A DNA stretch of 64,000 nucleotides, from positions 14,854,162 through 14,918,161 of the forward strand of contig OW028581.1 of NCBI GenBank assembly GCA_932294295.1, in the 5' to 3' direction. The position numbers and the translations under genes were made by a program. The notes beneath the pieces were generated by a model that searched no databases, had not been told where the DNA came from, and saw nothing but the letters and a program-made list of their open reading frames with translations. Positions 33,863 to 45,949 of this stretch are shown in pieces. Position 1 is the stretch's first letter. Every line of letters begins with the position of its first letter. Source of the DNA: Alitta virens. Its lineage: Eukaryota; Annelida; Polychaeta; Phyllodocida; Nereididae.

Positions 33863-36800
33863 CAAGTAAACGCCAAGTAGCCAGCGCCAAGTAGCTAACT
33901 TCAAGGTCTCTCAAGTAAATGCCAAGTAGCCAGCGCCAGGTAGCTGACTTCAAGGTCTCTCAAGTAAATGCCAAGTAGCCAGCGCCAAGTAGCTGACTTC
34001 AAGGTCTCTCAAGTAAACGCCAAGTAGCCAGCGCCAAGTAGCTAACTTCAAGGTCTCTCAAGTAAACGCCAAGTAGCCAGCGCCAGGTAGCTGACTTCAA
34101 GGTCTCTCAAGTAAATGCCAAGTAGCCAGCGCCAGGTAGCTGACTTCAAGGTCTCTCAAGTAAATGCCAAGTAGCCAGCGCCAGGTAGCTGACTTCAAGG
34201 TCTCTCAAGTAAATGCCAAGTAGCCAGCGCCAGGTAGCTGACTTCAAGGTCTCTCAAGTAAATGCCAAGTAGCCAGCGCCAGGTAGCTGACTTCAAGGTC
34301 TCTCAAGTAAATGCCAAGTAGCCAGCGCCAGGTAGCTGACTTCAAGGTCTCTCAAGTAAACGCCAAGTAGCCAGCGCCAAGTAGCTAACTTCAAGGTCTC
34401 TCAAGTAAATGCCAAGTAGCCAGCGCCAAGTAGCTGACTTCAAGGTCTCTCAAGTAAATGCCAAGTAGCCAGCGCCAGGTAGCTAACTTCAAGGTCTCTC
34501 AAGTAAATGCCAAGTAGCCAGCGCCAGGTAGCTGACTTCAAGGTCTCTCAAGTAAACGCCAAGTAGCCAGCGCCAAGTAGCTAACTTCAAGGTCTCTCAA
34601 GTAAATGCCAAGTAGCCAGCGCCAAGTAGCTGACTTCAAGGTCTCTCAAGTAAATGCCAAGTAGCCAGCGCCAGGTAGCTGACTTCAAGGTCTCTCAAGT
34701 AAATGCCAAGTAGCCAGCGCCAGGTAGCTGACTTCAAGGTCTCTCAAGTAAACGCCAAGTAGCCAGCGCCAAGTAGCTAACTTCAAGGTCTCTCAAGTAA
34801 ATGCCAAGTAGCCAGCGCCAGGTAGCTGACTTCAAGGTCTCTCAAGTAAATGCCAAGTAGCCAGCGCCAGGTAGCTGACTTCAAGGTCTCTCAAGTAAAC
34901 GCCAAGTAGCCAGTGCCAAGTAGCTAACTTCAAGGTCTCTCAAGTAAATGCCAAGTAGCCAGCGCCAAGTAGCTGACTTCAAGGTCTCTCAAGTAAATGC
35001 CAAGTAGCCAGCGCCAGGTAGCTGACTTCAAGGTCTCTCAAGTAAACGCCAAGTAGCCAGCGCCAAGTAGCTAACTTCAAGGTCTCTCAAGTAAATGCCA
35101 AGTAGCCAGCGCCAAGTAGCTGACTTCAAGGTCTCTCAAGTAAATGCCAAGTAGCCAGCGCCAGGTAGCTGACTTCAAGGTCTCTCAAGTAAACGCCAAG
35201 TAGCCAGCGCCAAGTAGCTAACTTCAAGGTCTCTCAAGTAAATGCCAAGTAGCCAGCGCCAAGTAGCTGACTTCAAGGTCTCTCAAGTAAATGCCAAGTA
35301 GCCAGCGCCAGGTAGCTGACTTCAAGGTCTCTCAAGTAAATGCCAAGTAGCCAGCGCCAGGTAGCTGACTTCAAGGTCTCTCAAGTAAACGCCAAGTAGC
35401 CAGCGCCAAGTAGCTAACTTCAAGGTCTCTCAAGTAAATGCCAAGTAGCCAGCGCCAAGTAGCTAACTTCAAGGTCTCTCAAGTAAATGCCAAGTAGCCA
35501 GCGCCAAGTAGCTGACTTCAAGGTCTCTCAAGTAAATGCCAAGTAGCCAGCGCCAGGTAGCTGACTTCAAGGTCTCTCAAGTAAATGCCAAGTAGCCAGC
35601 GCCAGGTAGCTGACTTCAAGGTCTCTCAAGTAAATGCCAAGTAGCCAGCGCCAAGTAGCTGACTTCAAGGTCTCTCAAGTAAATGCCAAGTAGCCAGCGC
35701 CAGGTAGCTGACTTCAAGGTCTCTCAAGTAAATGCCAAGTAGCCAGCGCCAGGTAGCTGACTTCAAGGTCTCTCAAGTAAACGCCAAGTAGCCAGCGCCA
35801 AGTAGCTAACTTCAAGGTCTCTCAAGTAAATGCCAAGTAGCCAGCGCCAAGTAGCTAACTTCAAGGTCTCTCAAGTAAATGCCAAGTAGCCAGCGCCAAG
35901 TAGCTGACTTCAAGGTCTCTCAAGTAAATGCCAAGTAGCCAGCGCCAAGTAGCTGACTTCAAGGTCTCTCAAGTAAATGCCAAGTAGCCAGCGCCAGGTA
36001 GCTGACTTCAAGGTCTCTCAAGTAAATGCCAAGTAGCCAGCGCCAGGTAGCTGACTTCAAGGTCTCTCAAGTAAACGCCAAGTAGCCAGCGCCAAGTAGC
36101 TAACTTCAAGGTCTCTCAAGTAAATGCCAAGTAGCCAGCGCCAAGTAGCTAACTTCAAGGTCTCTCAAGTAAATGCCAAGTAGCCAGCGCCAAGTAGCTG
36201 ACTTCAAGGTCTCTCAAGTAAATGCCAAGTAGCCAGCGCCAAGTAGCTAACTTCAAGGTCTCTCAAGTAAATGCCAAGTAGCCAGCGCCAAGTAGCTGAC
36301 TTCAAGGTCTCTCAAGTAAATGCCAAGTAGCCAGCGCCAGGTAGCTGACTTCAAGGTCTCTCAAGTAAATGCCAAGTAGCCAGCGCCAGGTAGCTGACTT
36401 CAAGGTCTCTCAAGTAAACGCCAAGTAGCCAGCGCCAAGTAGCTAACTTCAAGGTCTCTCAAGTAAATGCCAAGTAGCCAGCGCCAAGTAGCTAACTTCA
36501 AGGTCTCTCAAGTAAATGCCAAGTAGCCAGCGCCAAGTAGCTGACTTCAAGGTCTCTCAAGTAAATGCCAAGTAGCCAGCGCCAAGTAGCTAACTTCAAG
36601 GTCTCTCAAGTAAACGCCAAGTAGCCAGCGCCAGGTAGCTGACTTCAAGGTCTCTCAAGTAAATGCCAAGTAGCCAGCGCCAGGTAGCTGACTTCAAGGT
36701 CTCTCAAGTAAACGCCAAGTAGCCAGCGCCAAGTAGCTAACTTCAAGGTCTCTCAAGTAAATGCCAAGTAGCCAGCGCCAAGTAGCTAACTTCAAGGTCT

Positions 36801-39800
36801 CTCAAGTAAATGCCAAGTAGCCAGCGCCAAGTAGCTGACTTCAAGGTCTCTCAAGTAAACGCCAAGTAGCCAGCGCCAAGTAGCTAACTTCAAGGTCTCT
36901 CAAGTAAACGCCAAGTAGCCAGCGCCAAGTAGCTAACTTCAAGGTCTCTCAAGTAAATGCCAAGTAGCCAGCGCCAAGTAGCTGACTTCAAGGTCTCTCA
37001 AGTAAATGCCAAGTAGCCAGCGCCAGGTAGCTGACTTCAAGGTCTCTCAAGTAAACGCCAAGTAGCCAGCGCCAAGTAGCTAACTTCAAGGTCTCTCAAG
37101 TAAATGCCAAGTAGCCAGCGCCAAGTAGCTGACTTCAAGGTCTCTCAAGTAAATGCCAAGTAGCCAGCGCCAGGTAGCTGACTTCAAGGTCTCTCAAGTA
37201 AATGCCAAGTAGCCAGCGCCAGGTAGCTGACTTCAAGGTCTCTCAAGTAAACGCCAAGTAGCCAGCGCCAAGTAGCTAACTTCAAGGTCTCTCAAGTAAA
37301 TGCCAAGTAGCCAGCGCCAAGTAGCTGACTTCAAGGTCTCTCAAGTAAATGCCAAGTAGCCAGCGCCAGGTAGCTGACTTCAAGGTCTCTCAAGTAAACG
37401 CCAAGTAGCCAGCGCCAAGTAGCTGACTTCAAGGTCTCTCAAGTAAATGCCAAGTAGCCAGCGCCAGGTAGCTGACTTCAAGGTCTCTCAAGTAAATGCC
37501 AAGTAGCCAGCGCCAGGTAGCTGACTTCAAGGTCTCTCAAGTAAATGCCAAGTAGCCAGCGCCAGGTAGCTGACTTCAAGGTCTCTCAAGTAAATGCCAA
37601 GTAGCCAGCGCCAGGTAGCTGACTTCAAGGTCTCTCAAGTAAACGCCAAGTAGCCAGCGCCAAGTAGCTGACTTCAAGGTCTCTCAAGTAAATGCCAAGT
37701 AGCCAGCGCCAAGTAGCTAACTTCAAGGTCTCTCAAGTAAACGCCAAGTAGCCAGCGCCAAGTAGCTAACTTCAAGGTCTCTCAAGTAAACGCCAAGTAG
37801 CCAGCGCCAGGTAGCTGACTTCAAGGTCTCTCAAGTAAATGCCAAGTAGCCAGCGCCAGGTAGCTGACTTCAAGGTCTCTCAAGTAAATGCCAAGTAGCC
37901 AGCGCCAAGTAGCTGACTTCAAGGTCTCTCAAGTAAATGCCAAGTAGCCAGCGCCAGGTAGCTGACTTCAAGGTCTCTCAAGTAAACGCCAAGTAGCCAG
38001 CGCCAAGTAGCTGACTTCAAGGTCTCTCAAGTAAATGCCAAGTAGCCAGCGCCAGGTAGCTGACTTCAAGGTCTCTCAAGTAAACGCCAAGTAGCCAGCG
38101 CCAAGTAGCTGACTTCAAGGTCTCTCAAGTAAATGCCAAGTAGCCAGCGCCAGGTAGCTGACTTCAAGGTCTCTCAAGTAAACGCCAAGTAGCCAGCGCC
38201 AAGTAGCTGACTTCAAGGTCTCTCAAGTAAATGCCAAGTAGCCAGCGCCAGGTAGCTGACTTCAAGGTCTCTCAAGTAAACGCCAAGTAGCCAGCGCCAA
38301 GTAGCTAACTTCAAGGTCTCTCAAGTAAACGCCAAGTAGCCAGCGCCAAGTAGCTGACTTCAAGGTCTCTCAAGTAAATGCCAAGTAGCCAGCGCCAGGT
38401 AGCTGACTTCAAGGTCTCTCAAGTAAACGCCAAGTAGCCAGCGCCAAGTAGCTGACTTCAAGGTCTCTCAAGTAAATGCCAAGTAGCCAGCGCCAGGTAG
38501 CTGACTTCAAGGTCTCTCAAGTAAATGCCAAGTAGCCAGCGCCAGGTAGCTGACTTCAAGGTCTCTCAAGTAAACGCCAAGTAGCCAGCGCCAAGTAGCT
38601 AAATTCAAGGTCTCTCAAGTAAATGCCAAGTAGCCAGCGCCAGGTAGCTGACTTCAAGGTCTCTCAAGTAAACGCCAAGTAGCCAGCGCCAAGTAGCCAG
38701 CGCCAAGTAGCTGACTTCAAGGTCTCTCAAGTAAATGCCAAGTAGCCAGCGCCAGGTAGCTGACTTCAAGGTCTCTCAAGTAAATGCCAAGTAGCCAGCG
38801 CCAGGTAGCTGACTTCAAGGTCTCTCAAGTAAATGCCAAGTAGCCAGCGCCAGGTAGCTGACTTCAAGGTCTCTCAAGTAAATGCCAAGTAGCCAGCGCC
38901 AGGTAGCTGACTTCAAGGTCTCTCAAGTAAATGCCAAGTAGCCAGCGCCAGGTAGCTGACTTCAAGGTCTCTCAAGTAAATGCCAAGTAGCCAGCGCCAG
39001 GTAGCTGACTTCAAGGTCTCTCAAGTAAACGCCAAGTAGCCAGCGCCAAGTAGCTAACTTCAAGGTCTCTCAAGTAAATGCCAAGTAGCCAGCGCCAAGT
39101 AGCTGACTTCAAGGTCTCTCAAGTAAATGCCAAGTAGCCAGCGCCAGGTAGCTGACTTCAAGGTCTCTCAAGTAAACGCCAAGTAGCCAGCGCCAAGTAG
39201 CTAACTTCAAGGTCTCTCAAGTAAATGCCAAGTAGCCAGCGCCAAGTAGCTGACTTCAAGGTCTCTCAAGTAAATGCCAAGTAGCCAGCGCCAGGTAGCT
39301 GACTTCAAGGTCTCTCAAGTAAATGCCAAGTAGCCAGCGCCAGGTAGCTGACTTCAAGGTCTCTCAAGTAAACGCCAAGTAGCCAGCGCCAAGTAGCTAA
39401 CTTCAAGGTCTCTCAAGTAAATGCCAAGTAGCCAGCGCCAAGTAGCTGACTTCAAGGTCTCTCAAGTAAATGCCAAGTAGCCAGCGCCAGGTAGCTGACT
39501 TCAAGGTCTCTCAAGTAAACGCCAAGTAGCCAGCGCCAAGTAGCTAACTTCAAGGTCTCTCAAGTAAATGCCAAGTAGCCAGCGCCAAGTAGCTGACTTC
39601 AAGGTCTCTCAAGTAAATGCCAAGTAGCCAGCGCCAGGTAGCTGACTTCAAGGTCTCTCAAGTAAACGCCAAGTAGCCAGCGCCAAGTAGCTAACTTCAA
39701 GGTCTCTCAAGTAAATGCCAAGTAGCCAGCGCCAAGTAGCTGACTTCAAGGTCTCTCAAGTAAATGCCAAGTAGCCAGCGCCAGGTAGCTGACTTCAAGG

Positions 39801-42800
39801 TCTCTCAAGTAAATGCCAAGTAGCCAGCGCCAGGTAGCTGACTTCAAGGTCTCTCAAGTAAACGCCAAGTAGCCAGCGCCAAGTAGCTAACTTCAAGGTC
39901 TCTCAAGTAAATGCCAAGTAGCCAGCGCCAAGTAGCTGACTTCAAGGTCTCTCAAGTAAATGCCAAGTAGCCAGCGCCAGGTAGCTGACTTCAAGGTCTC
40001 TCAAGTAAACGCCAAGTAGCCAGCGCCAAGTAGCTAACTTCAAGGTCTCTCAAGTAAATGCCAAGTAGCCAGCGCCAAGTAGCTGACTTCAAGGTCTCTC
40101 AAGTAAATGCCAAGTAGCCAGCGCCAGGTAGCTGACTTCAAGGTCTCTCAAGTAAACGCCAAGTAGCCAGCGCCAAGTAGCTAACTTCAAGGTCTCTCAA
40201 GTAAATGCCAAGTAGCCAGCGCCAAGTAGCTGACTTCAAGGTCTCTCAAGTAAATGCCAAGTAGCCAGCGCCAGGTAGCTGACTTCAAGGTCTCTCAAGT
40301 AAATGCCAAGTAGCCAGCGCCAAGTAGCTGACTTCAAGGTCTCTCAAGTAAATGCCAAGTAGCCAGCGCCAGGTAGCTGACTTCAAGGTCTCTCAAGTAA
40401 ACGCCAAGTAGCCAGCGCCAAGTAGCTAACTTCAAGGTCTCTCAAGTAAATGCCAAGTAGCCAGCGCCAAGTAGCTGACTTCAAGGTCTCTCAAGTAAAT
40501 GCCAAGTAGCCAGCGCCAGGTAGCTGACTTCAAGGTCTCTCAAGTAAACGCCAAGTAGCCAGCGCCAAGTAGCTAACTTCAAGGTCTCTCAAGTAAATGC
40601 CAAGTAGCCAGCGCCAAGTAGCTGACTTCAAGGTCTCTCAAGTAAATGCCAAGTAGCCAGCGCCAGGTAGCTGACTTCAAGGTCTCTCAAGTAAACGCCA
40701 AGTAGCCAGCGCCAAGTAGCTAACTTCAAGGTCTCTCAAGTAAATGCCAAGTAGCCAGCGCCAAGTAGCTGACTTCAAGGTCTCTCAAGTAAATGCCAAG
40801 TAGCCAGCGCCAGGTAGCTGACTTCAAGGTCTCTCAAGTAAATGCCAAGTAGCCAGCGCCAGGTAGCTGACTTCAAGGTCTCTCAAGTAAACGCCAAGTA
40901 GCCAGCGCCAAGTAGCTAACTTCAAGGTCTCTCAAGTAAATGCCAAGTAGCCAGCGCCAAGTAGCTGACTTCAAGGTCTCTCAAGTAAATGCCAAGTAGC
41001 CAGCGCCAGGTAGCTGACTTCAAGGTCTCTCAAGTAAACGCCAAGTAGCCAGCGCCAAGTAGCTAACTTCAAGGTCTCTCAAGTAAATGCCAAGTAGCCA
41101 GCGCCAAGTAGCTGACTTCAAGGTCTCTCAAGTAAACGCCAAGTAGCCAGCGCCAAGTAGCTAACTTCAAGGTCTCTCAAGTAAATGCCAAGTAGCCAGC
41201 GCCAAGTAGCTGACTTCAAGGTCTCTCAAGTAAATGCCAAGTAGCCAGCGCCAGGTAGCTGACTTCAAGGTCTCTCAAGTAAACGCCAAGTAGCCAGCGC
41301 CAAGTAGCTAACTTCAAGGTCTCTCAAGTAAATGCCAAGTAGCCAGCGCCAGGTAGCTGACTTCAAGGTCTCTCAAGTAAACGCCAAGTAGCCAGCGCCA
41401 AGTAGCTAACTTCAAGGTCTCTCAAGTAAATGCCAAGTAGCCAGCGCCAAGTAGCTGACTTCAAGGTCTCTCAAGTAAATGCCAAGTAGCCAGCGCCAGG
41501 TAGCTGACTTCAAGGTCTCTCAAGTAAACGCCAAGTAGTCAGCGCCAAGTAGCTAACTTCAAGGTCTCTCAAGTAAATGCCAAGTAGCCAGCGCCAGGTA
41601 GCTGACTTCAAGGTCTCTCAAGTAAATGCCAAGTAGCCAGCGCCAGGTAGCTGACTTCAAGGTCTCTCAAGTAAACGCCAAGTAGCCAGCGCCAAGTAGC
41701 TAACTTCAAGGTCTCTCAAGTAAATGCCAAGTAGCCAGCGCCAAGTAGCTGACTTCAAGGTCTCTCAAGTAAATGCCAAGTAGCCAGCGCCAGGTAGCTG
41801 ACTTCAAGGTCTCTCAAGTAAATGCCAAGTAGCCAGCGCCAGGTAGCTGACTTCAAGGTCTCTCAAGTAAACGCCAAGTAGCCAGCGCCAAGTAGCTAAC
41901 TTCAAGGTCTCTCAAGTAAATGCCAAGTAGCCAGCGCCAAGTAGCTGACTTCAAGGTCTCTCAAGTAAATGCCAAGTAGCCAGCGCCAGGTAGCTGACTT
42001 CAAGGTCTCTCAAGTAAACGCCAAGTAGCCAGCGCCAAGTAGCTAACTTCAAGGTCTCTCAAGTAAATGCCAAGTAGCCAGCGCCAGGTAGCTGACTTCA
42101 AGGTCTCTCAAGTAAATGCCAAGTAGCCAGCGCCAAGTAGCTAACTTCAAGGTCTCTCAAGTAAATGCCAAGTAGCCAGCGCCAAGTAGCTAACTTCAAG
42201 GTCTCTCAAGTAAATGCCAAGTAGCCAGCGCCAGGTAGCTGACTTCAAGGTCTCTCAAGTAAATGCCAAGTAGCCAGCGCCAGGTAGCTAACTTCAAGGT
42301 CTCTCAAGTAAATGCCAAGTAGCCAGCGCCAAGTAGCTGACTTCAAGGTCTCTCAAGTAAATGCCAAGTAGCCAGCGCCAGGTAGCTAACTTCAAGGTCT
42401 CTCAAGTAAATGCCAAGTAGCCAGCGCCAGGTAGCTGACTTCAAGGTCTCTCAAGTAAACGCCAAGTAGCCAGCGCCAAGTAGCTAACTTCAAGGTCTCT
42501 CAAGTAAATGCCAAGTAGCCAGCGCCAGGTAGCTGACTTCAAGGTCTCTCAAGTAAACGCCAAGTAGCCAGCGCCAAGTAGCTAACTTCAAGGTCTCTCA
42601 AGTAAATGCCAAGTAGCCAGCGCCAAGTAGCTGACTTCAAGGTCTCTCAAGTAAATGCCAAGTAGCCAGCGCCAGGTAGCTGACTTCAAGGTCTCTCAAG
42701 TAAACGCCAAGTAGCCAGCGCCAAGTAGCTAACTTCAAGGTCTCTCAAGTAAATGCCAAGTAGCCAGCGCCAGGTAGCTGACTTCAAGGTCTCTCAAGTA

Positions 42801-45483
42801 AATGCCAAGTAGCCAGCGCCAAGTAGCTAACTTCAAGGTCTCTCAAGTAAATGCCAAGTAGCCAGCGCCAAGTAGCTAACTTCAAGGTCTCTCAAGTAAA
42901 TGCCAAGTAGCCAGCGCCAGGTAGCTGACTTCAAGGTCTCTCAAGTAAATGCCAAGTAGCCAGCGCCAGGTAGCTAACTTCAAGGTCTCTCAAGTAAATG
43001 CCAAGTAGCCAGCGCCAAGTAGCTGACTTCAAGGTCTCTCAAGTAAATGCCAAGTAGCCAGCGCCAGGTAGCTAACTTCAAGGTCTCTCAAGTAAATGCC
43101 AAGTAGCCAGCGCCAGGTAGCTGACTTCAAGGTCTCTCAAGTAAACGCCAAGTAGCCAGCGCCAAGTAGCTAACTTCAAGGTCTCTCAAGTAAATGCCAA
43201 GTAGCCAGCGCCAAGTAGCTGACTTCAAGGTCTCTCAAGTAAATGCCAAGTAGCCAGCGCCAGGTAGCTGACTTCAAGGTCTCTCAAGTAAACGCCAAGT
43301 AGCCAGCGCCAAGTAGCTAACTTCAAGGTCTCTCAAGTAAATGCCAAGTAGCCAGCGCCAGGTAGCTGACTTCAAGGTCTCTCAAGTAAATGCCAAGTAG
43401 CCAGCGCCAAGTAGCTAACTTCAAGGTCTCTCAAGTAAATGCCAAGTAGCCAGCGCCAAGTAGCTAACTTCAAGGTCTCTCAAGTAAATGCCAAGTAGCC
43501 AGCGCCAGGTAGCTGACTTCAAGGTCTCTCAAGTAAATGCCAAGTAGCCAGCGCCAGGTAGCTGACTTCAAGGTCTCTCAAGTAAATGCCAAGTAGCCAG
43601 CGCCAGGTAGCTGACTTCAAGGTCTCTCAAGTAAATGCCAAGAAGCCAGCGCCAGGTAGCTGACTTCAAGGTCTCTCAAGTAAATGCCAAGTAGCCAGCG
43701 CCAGGTAGCTGACTTCAAGGTCTCTCAAGTAAATGCCAAGTAGCCAGCGCCAGGTAGCTGACTTCAAGGTCTCTCAAGTAAACGCCAAGTAGCCAGCGCC
43801 AAGTAGCTAACTTCAAGGTCTCTCAAGTAAATGCCAAGTAGCCAGCGCCAGGTAGCTGACTTCAAGGTCTCTCAAGTAAATGCCAAGTAGCCAGCGCCAG
43901 GTAGCTGACTTCAAGGTCTCTCAAGTAAATGCCAAGTAGCCAGCGCCAGGTAGCTGACTTCAAGGTCTCTCAAGTAAATGCCAAGTAGCCAGCGCCAGGT
44001 AGCTGACTTCAAGGTCTCTCAAGTAAATGCCAAGTAGCCAGCGCCAGGTAGCTGACTTCAAGGTCTCTCAAGTAAATGCCAAGTAGCCAGCGCCAGGTAG
44101 CTGACTTCAAGGTCTCTCAAGTAAATGCCAAGTAGCCAGCGCCAGGTAGCTGACTTCAAGGTCTCTCAAGTAAACGCCAAGTAGCCAGCGCCAAGTAGCT
44201 AACTTCAAGGTCTCTCAAGTAAATGCCAAGTAGCCAGCGCCAGGTAGCTGACTTCAAGGTCTCTCAAGTAAATGCCAAGTAGCCAGCGCCAGGTAGCTGA
44301 CTTCAAGGTCTCTCAAGTAAACGCCAAGTAGCCAGCGCCAAGTAGCTGACTTCAAGGTCTCTCAAGTAAATGCCAAGTAGCCAGCGCCAGGTAGCTGACT
44401 TCAAGGTCTCTCAAGTAAATGCCAAGTAGCCAGCGCCAGGTAGCTGACTTCAAGGTCTCTCAAGTAAACGCCAAGTAGCCAGTGCCAAGTAGCTAACTTC
44501 AAGGTCTCTCAAGTAAATGCCAAGTAGCCAGCGCCAAGTAGCTGACTTCAAGGTCTCTCAAGTAAATGCCAAGTAGCCAGCGCCAGGTAGCTGACTTCAA
44601 GGTCTCTCAAGTAAACGCCAAGTAGCCAGCGCCAAGTAGCTAACTTCAAGGTCTCTCAAGTAAATGCCAAGTAGCCAGCGCCAAGTAGCTGACTTCAAGG
44701 TCTCTCAAGTAAATGCCAAGTAGCCAGCGCCAAGTAGCTAACTTCAAGGTCTCTCAAGTAAATGCCAAGTAGCCAGCGCCAAGTAGCTAACTTCAAGGTC
44801 TCTCAAGTAAATGCCAAGTAGCCAGCGCCAAGTAGCTGACTTCAAGGTCTCTCAAGTAAATGCCAAGTAGCCAGCGCCAAGTAGCTAACTTCAAGGTCTC
44901 TCAAGTAAATGCCAAGTAGCCAGCGCCAAGTAGCTAACTTCAAGGTCTCTCAAGTAAATGCCAAGTAGCCAGCGCCAAGTAGCTAACTTCAAGGTCTCTC
45001 AAGTAAATGCCAAGTAGCCAGCGCCAAGTAGCTGACTTCAAGGTCTCTCAAGTAAATGCCAAGTAGCCAGCGCCAGGTAGCTGACTTCAAGGTCTCTCAA
45101 GTAAACGCCAAGTAGCCAGCGCCAAGTAGCTAACTTCAAGGTCTCTCAAGTAAATGCCAAGTAGCCAGCGCCAAGTAGCTAACTTCAAGGTCTCTCAAGT
45201 AAATGCCAAGTAGCCAGCGCCAAGTAGCTAACTTCAAGGTCTCTCAAGTAAATGCCAAGTAGCCAGCGCCAAGTAGCTGACTTCAAGGTCTCTCAAGTAA
45301 ATGCCAAGTAGCCAGCGCCAGGTAGCTGACTTCAAGGTCTCTCAAGTAAACGCCAAGTAGCCAGCGCCAAGTAGCTAACTTCAAGGTCTCTCAAGTAAAT
45401 GCCAAGTAGCCAGCGCCAGGTAGCTGACTTCAAGATTTTTCAAGTAAATGTTAAGTAGCCAGCGCCTGGTAACTGACTTCTCA
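33863..45483. repeat. 49-bp satellite array, 236 units plus one decayed end unit
   Basis: The unit starts CAAGTAAAYGCCAAGTAGCC and continues AGCGCCARGTAGCTRACTTC then AAGGTCTCT. From 33863 to 38664 there are exactly 98 units; unit 99 (38665-38727) is 63 bp because it holds one extra 14-bp sub-repeat; from 38728 to 45440 there are exactly 137 units. The last partial copy (45441-45483) and the tail of the one before it are mutated. Nearly all variation is at three sites (Y, R, R). The main unit types are C-A-A, T-A-G and T-G-G, with C-A-G and others locally. All frames contain TAG, TGA or TAA and 49 is not a multiple of 3, so it cannot encode a long protein. Confidence 0.98.
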
Positions 45484-45699
45484 GATCTACACAGTTCTTG
45501 AGATTACGTTTTATCAATTCATTTTTAGGGGGTGTATGGATCACCTCTTTCTGAATTACCGAGCATCAAAATGACCCCTCAAATTGAAAGACTTTATGGC
45601 ACAAGCAAACATACTACAAAATCAGATTTCAATCTCTTCTGGTTTTTGAGAAATTTTTAATCCAAAGCTTTGAAAAAATAGGTCATTTTGGTTCTACAG

Positions 45700-45945
45700 A
45701 ATGATAGCAACAAGCTACCAATTGAAGTGTGTGCATAATTTTGACCCATAAAATGTTTTATATTTGCAAAACGATCCTGCATTTTGTCAAAACTATTGTA
45801 AGGAATCTAAAACTATATGTTTTTAATTAATTAGGTTTTTTAGTAATATATCTGACTAAAATTATCTTTGTATGATTAAGTGCACTTTAAGAATGGTTAT
45901 CTGTTTTCTGTTTAGGGGTATGCAAGGTTTTGACCCCAACTTTAA
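45700..45945. mobile_element. Tc1-like remnant right of the satellite
   Basis: In reverse, AAGTTGGGGTCAAAACCTTG followed by CATACCCC (45914-45943) has the form of a Tc1-type end. A second such end, GGGTCAAAATTATGCACACAC-like, lies at 45728-45752. Between them are GATCCTGCATTTTGTCAAAA and GTGCACTTTAAGAATGGTTA, related to 31340-31440. Confidence 0.5.
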
Positions 45946-45949
45946 TAAT

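Noticed and set aside
33863..45483. CRISPR-like array
   Set aside because: Units are contiguous with no unique spacers, and the context is an animal genome.
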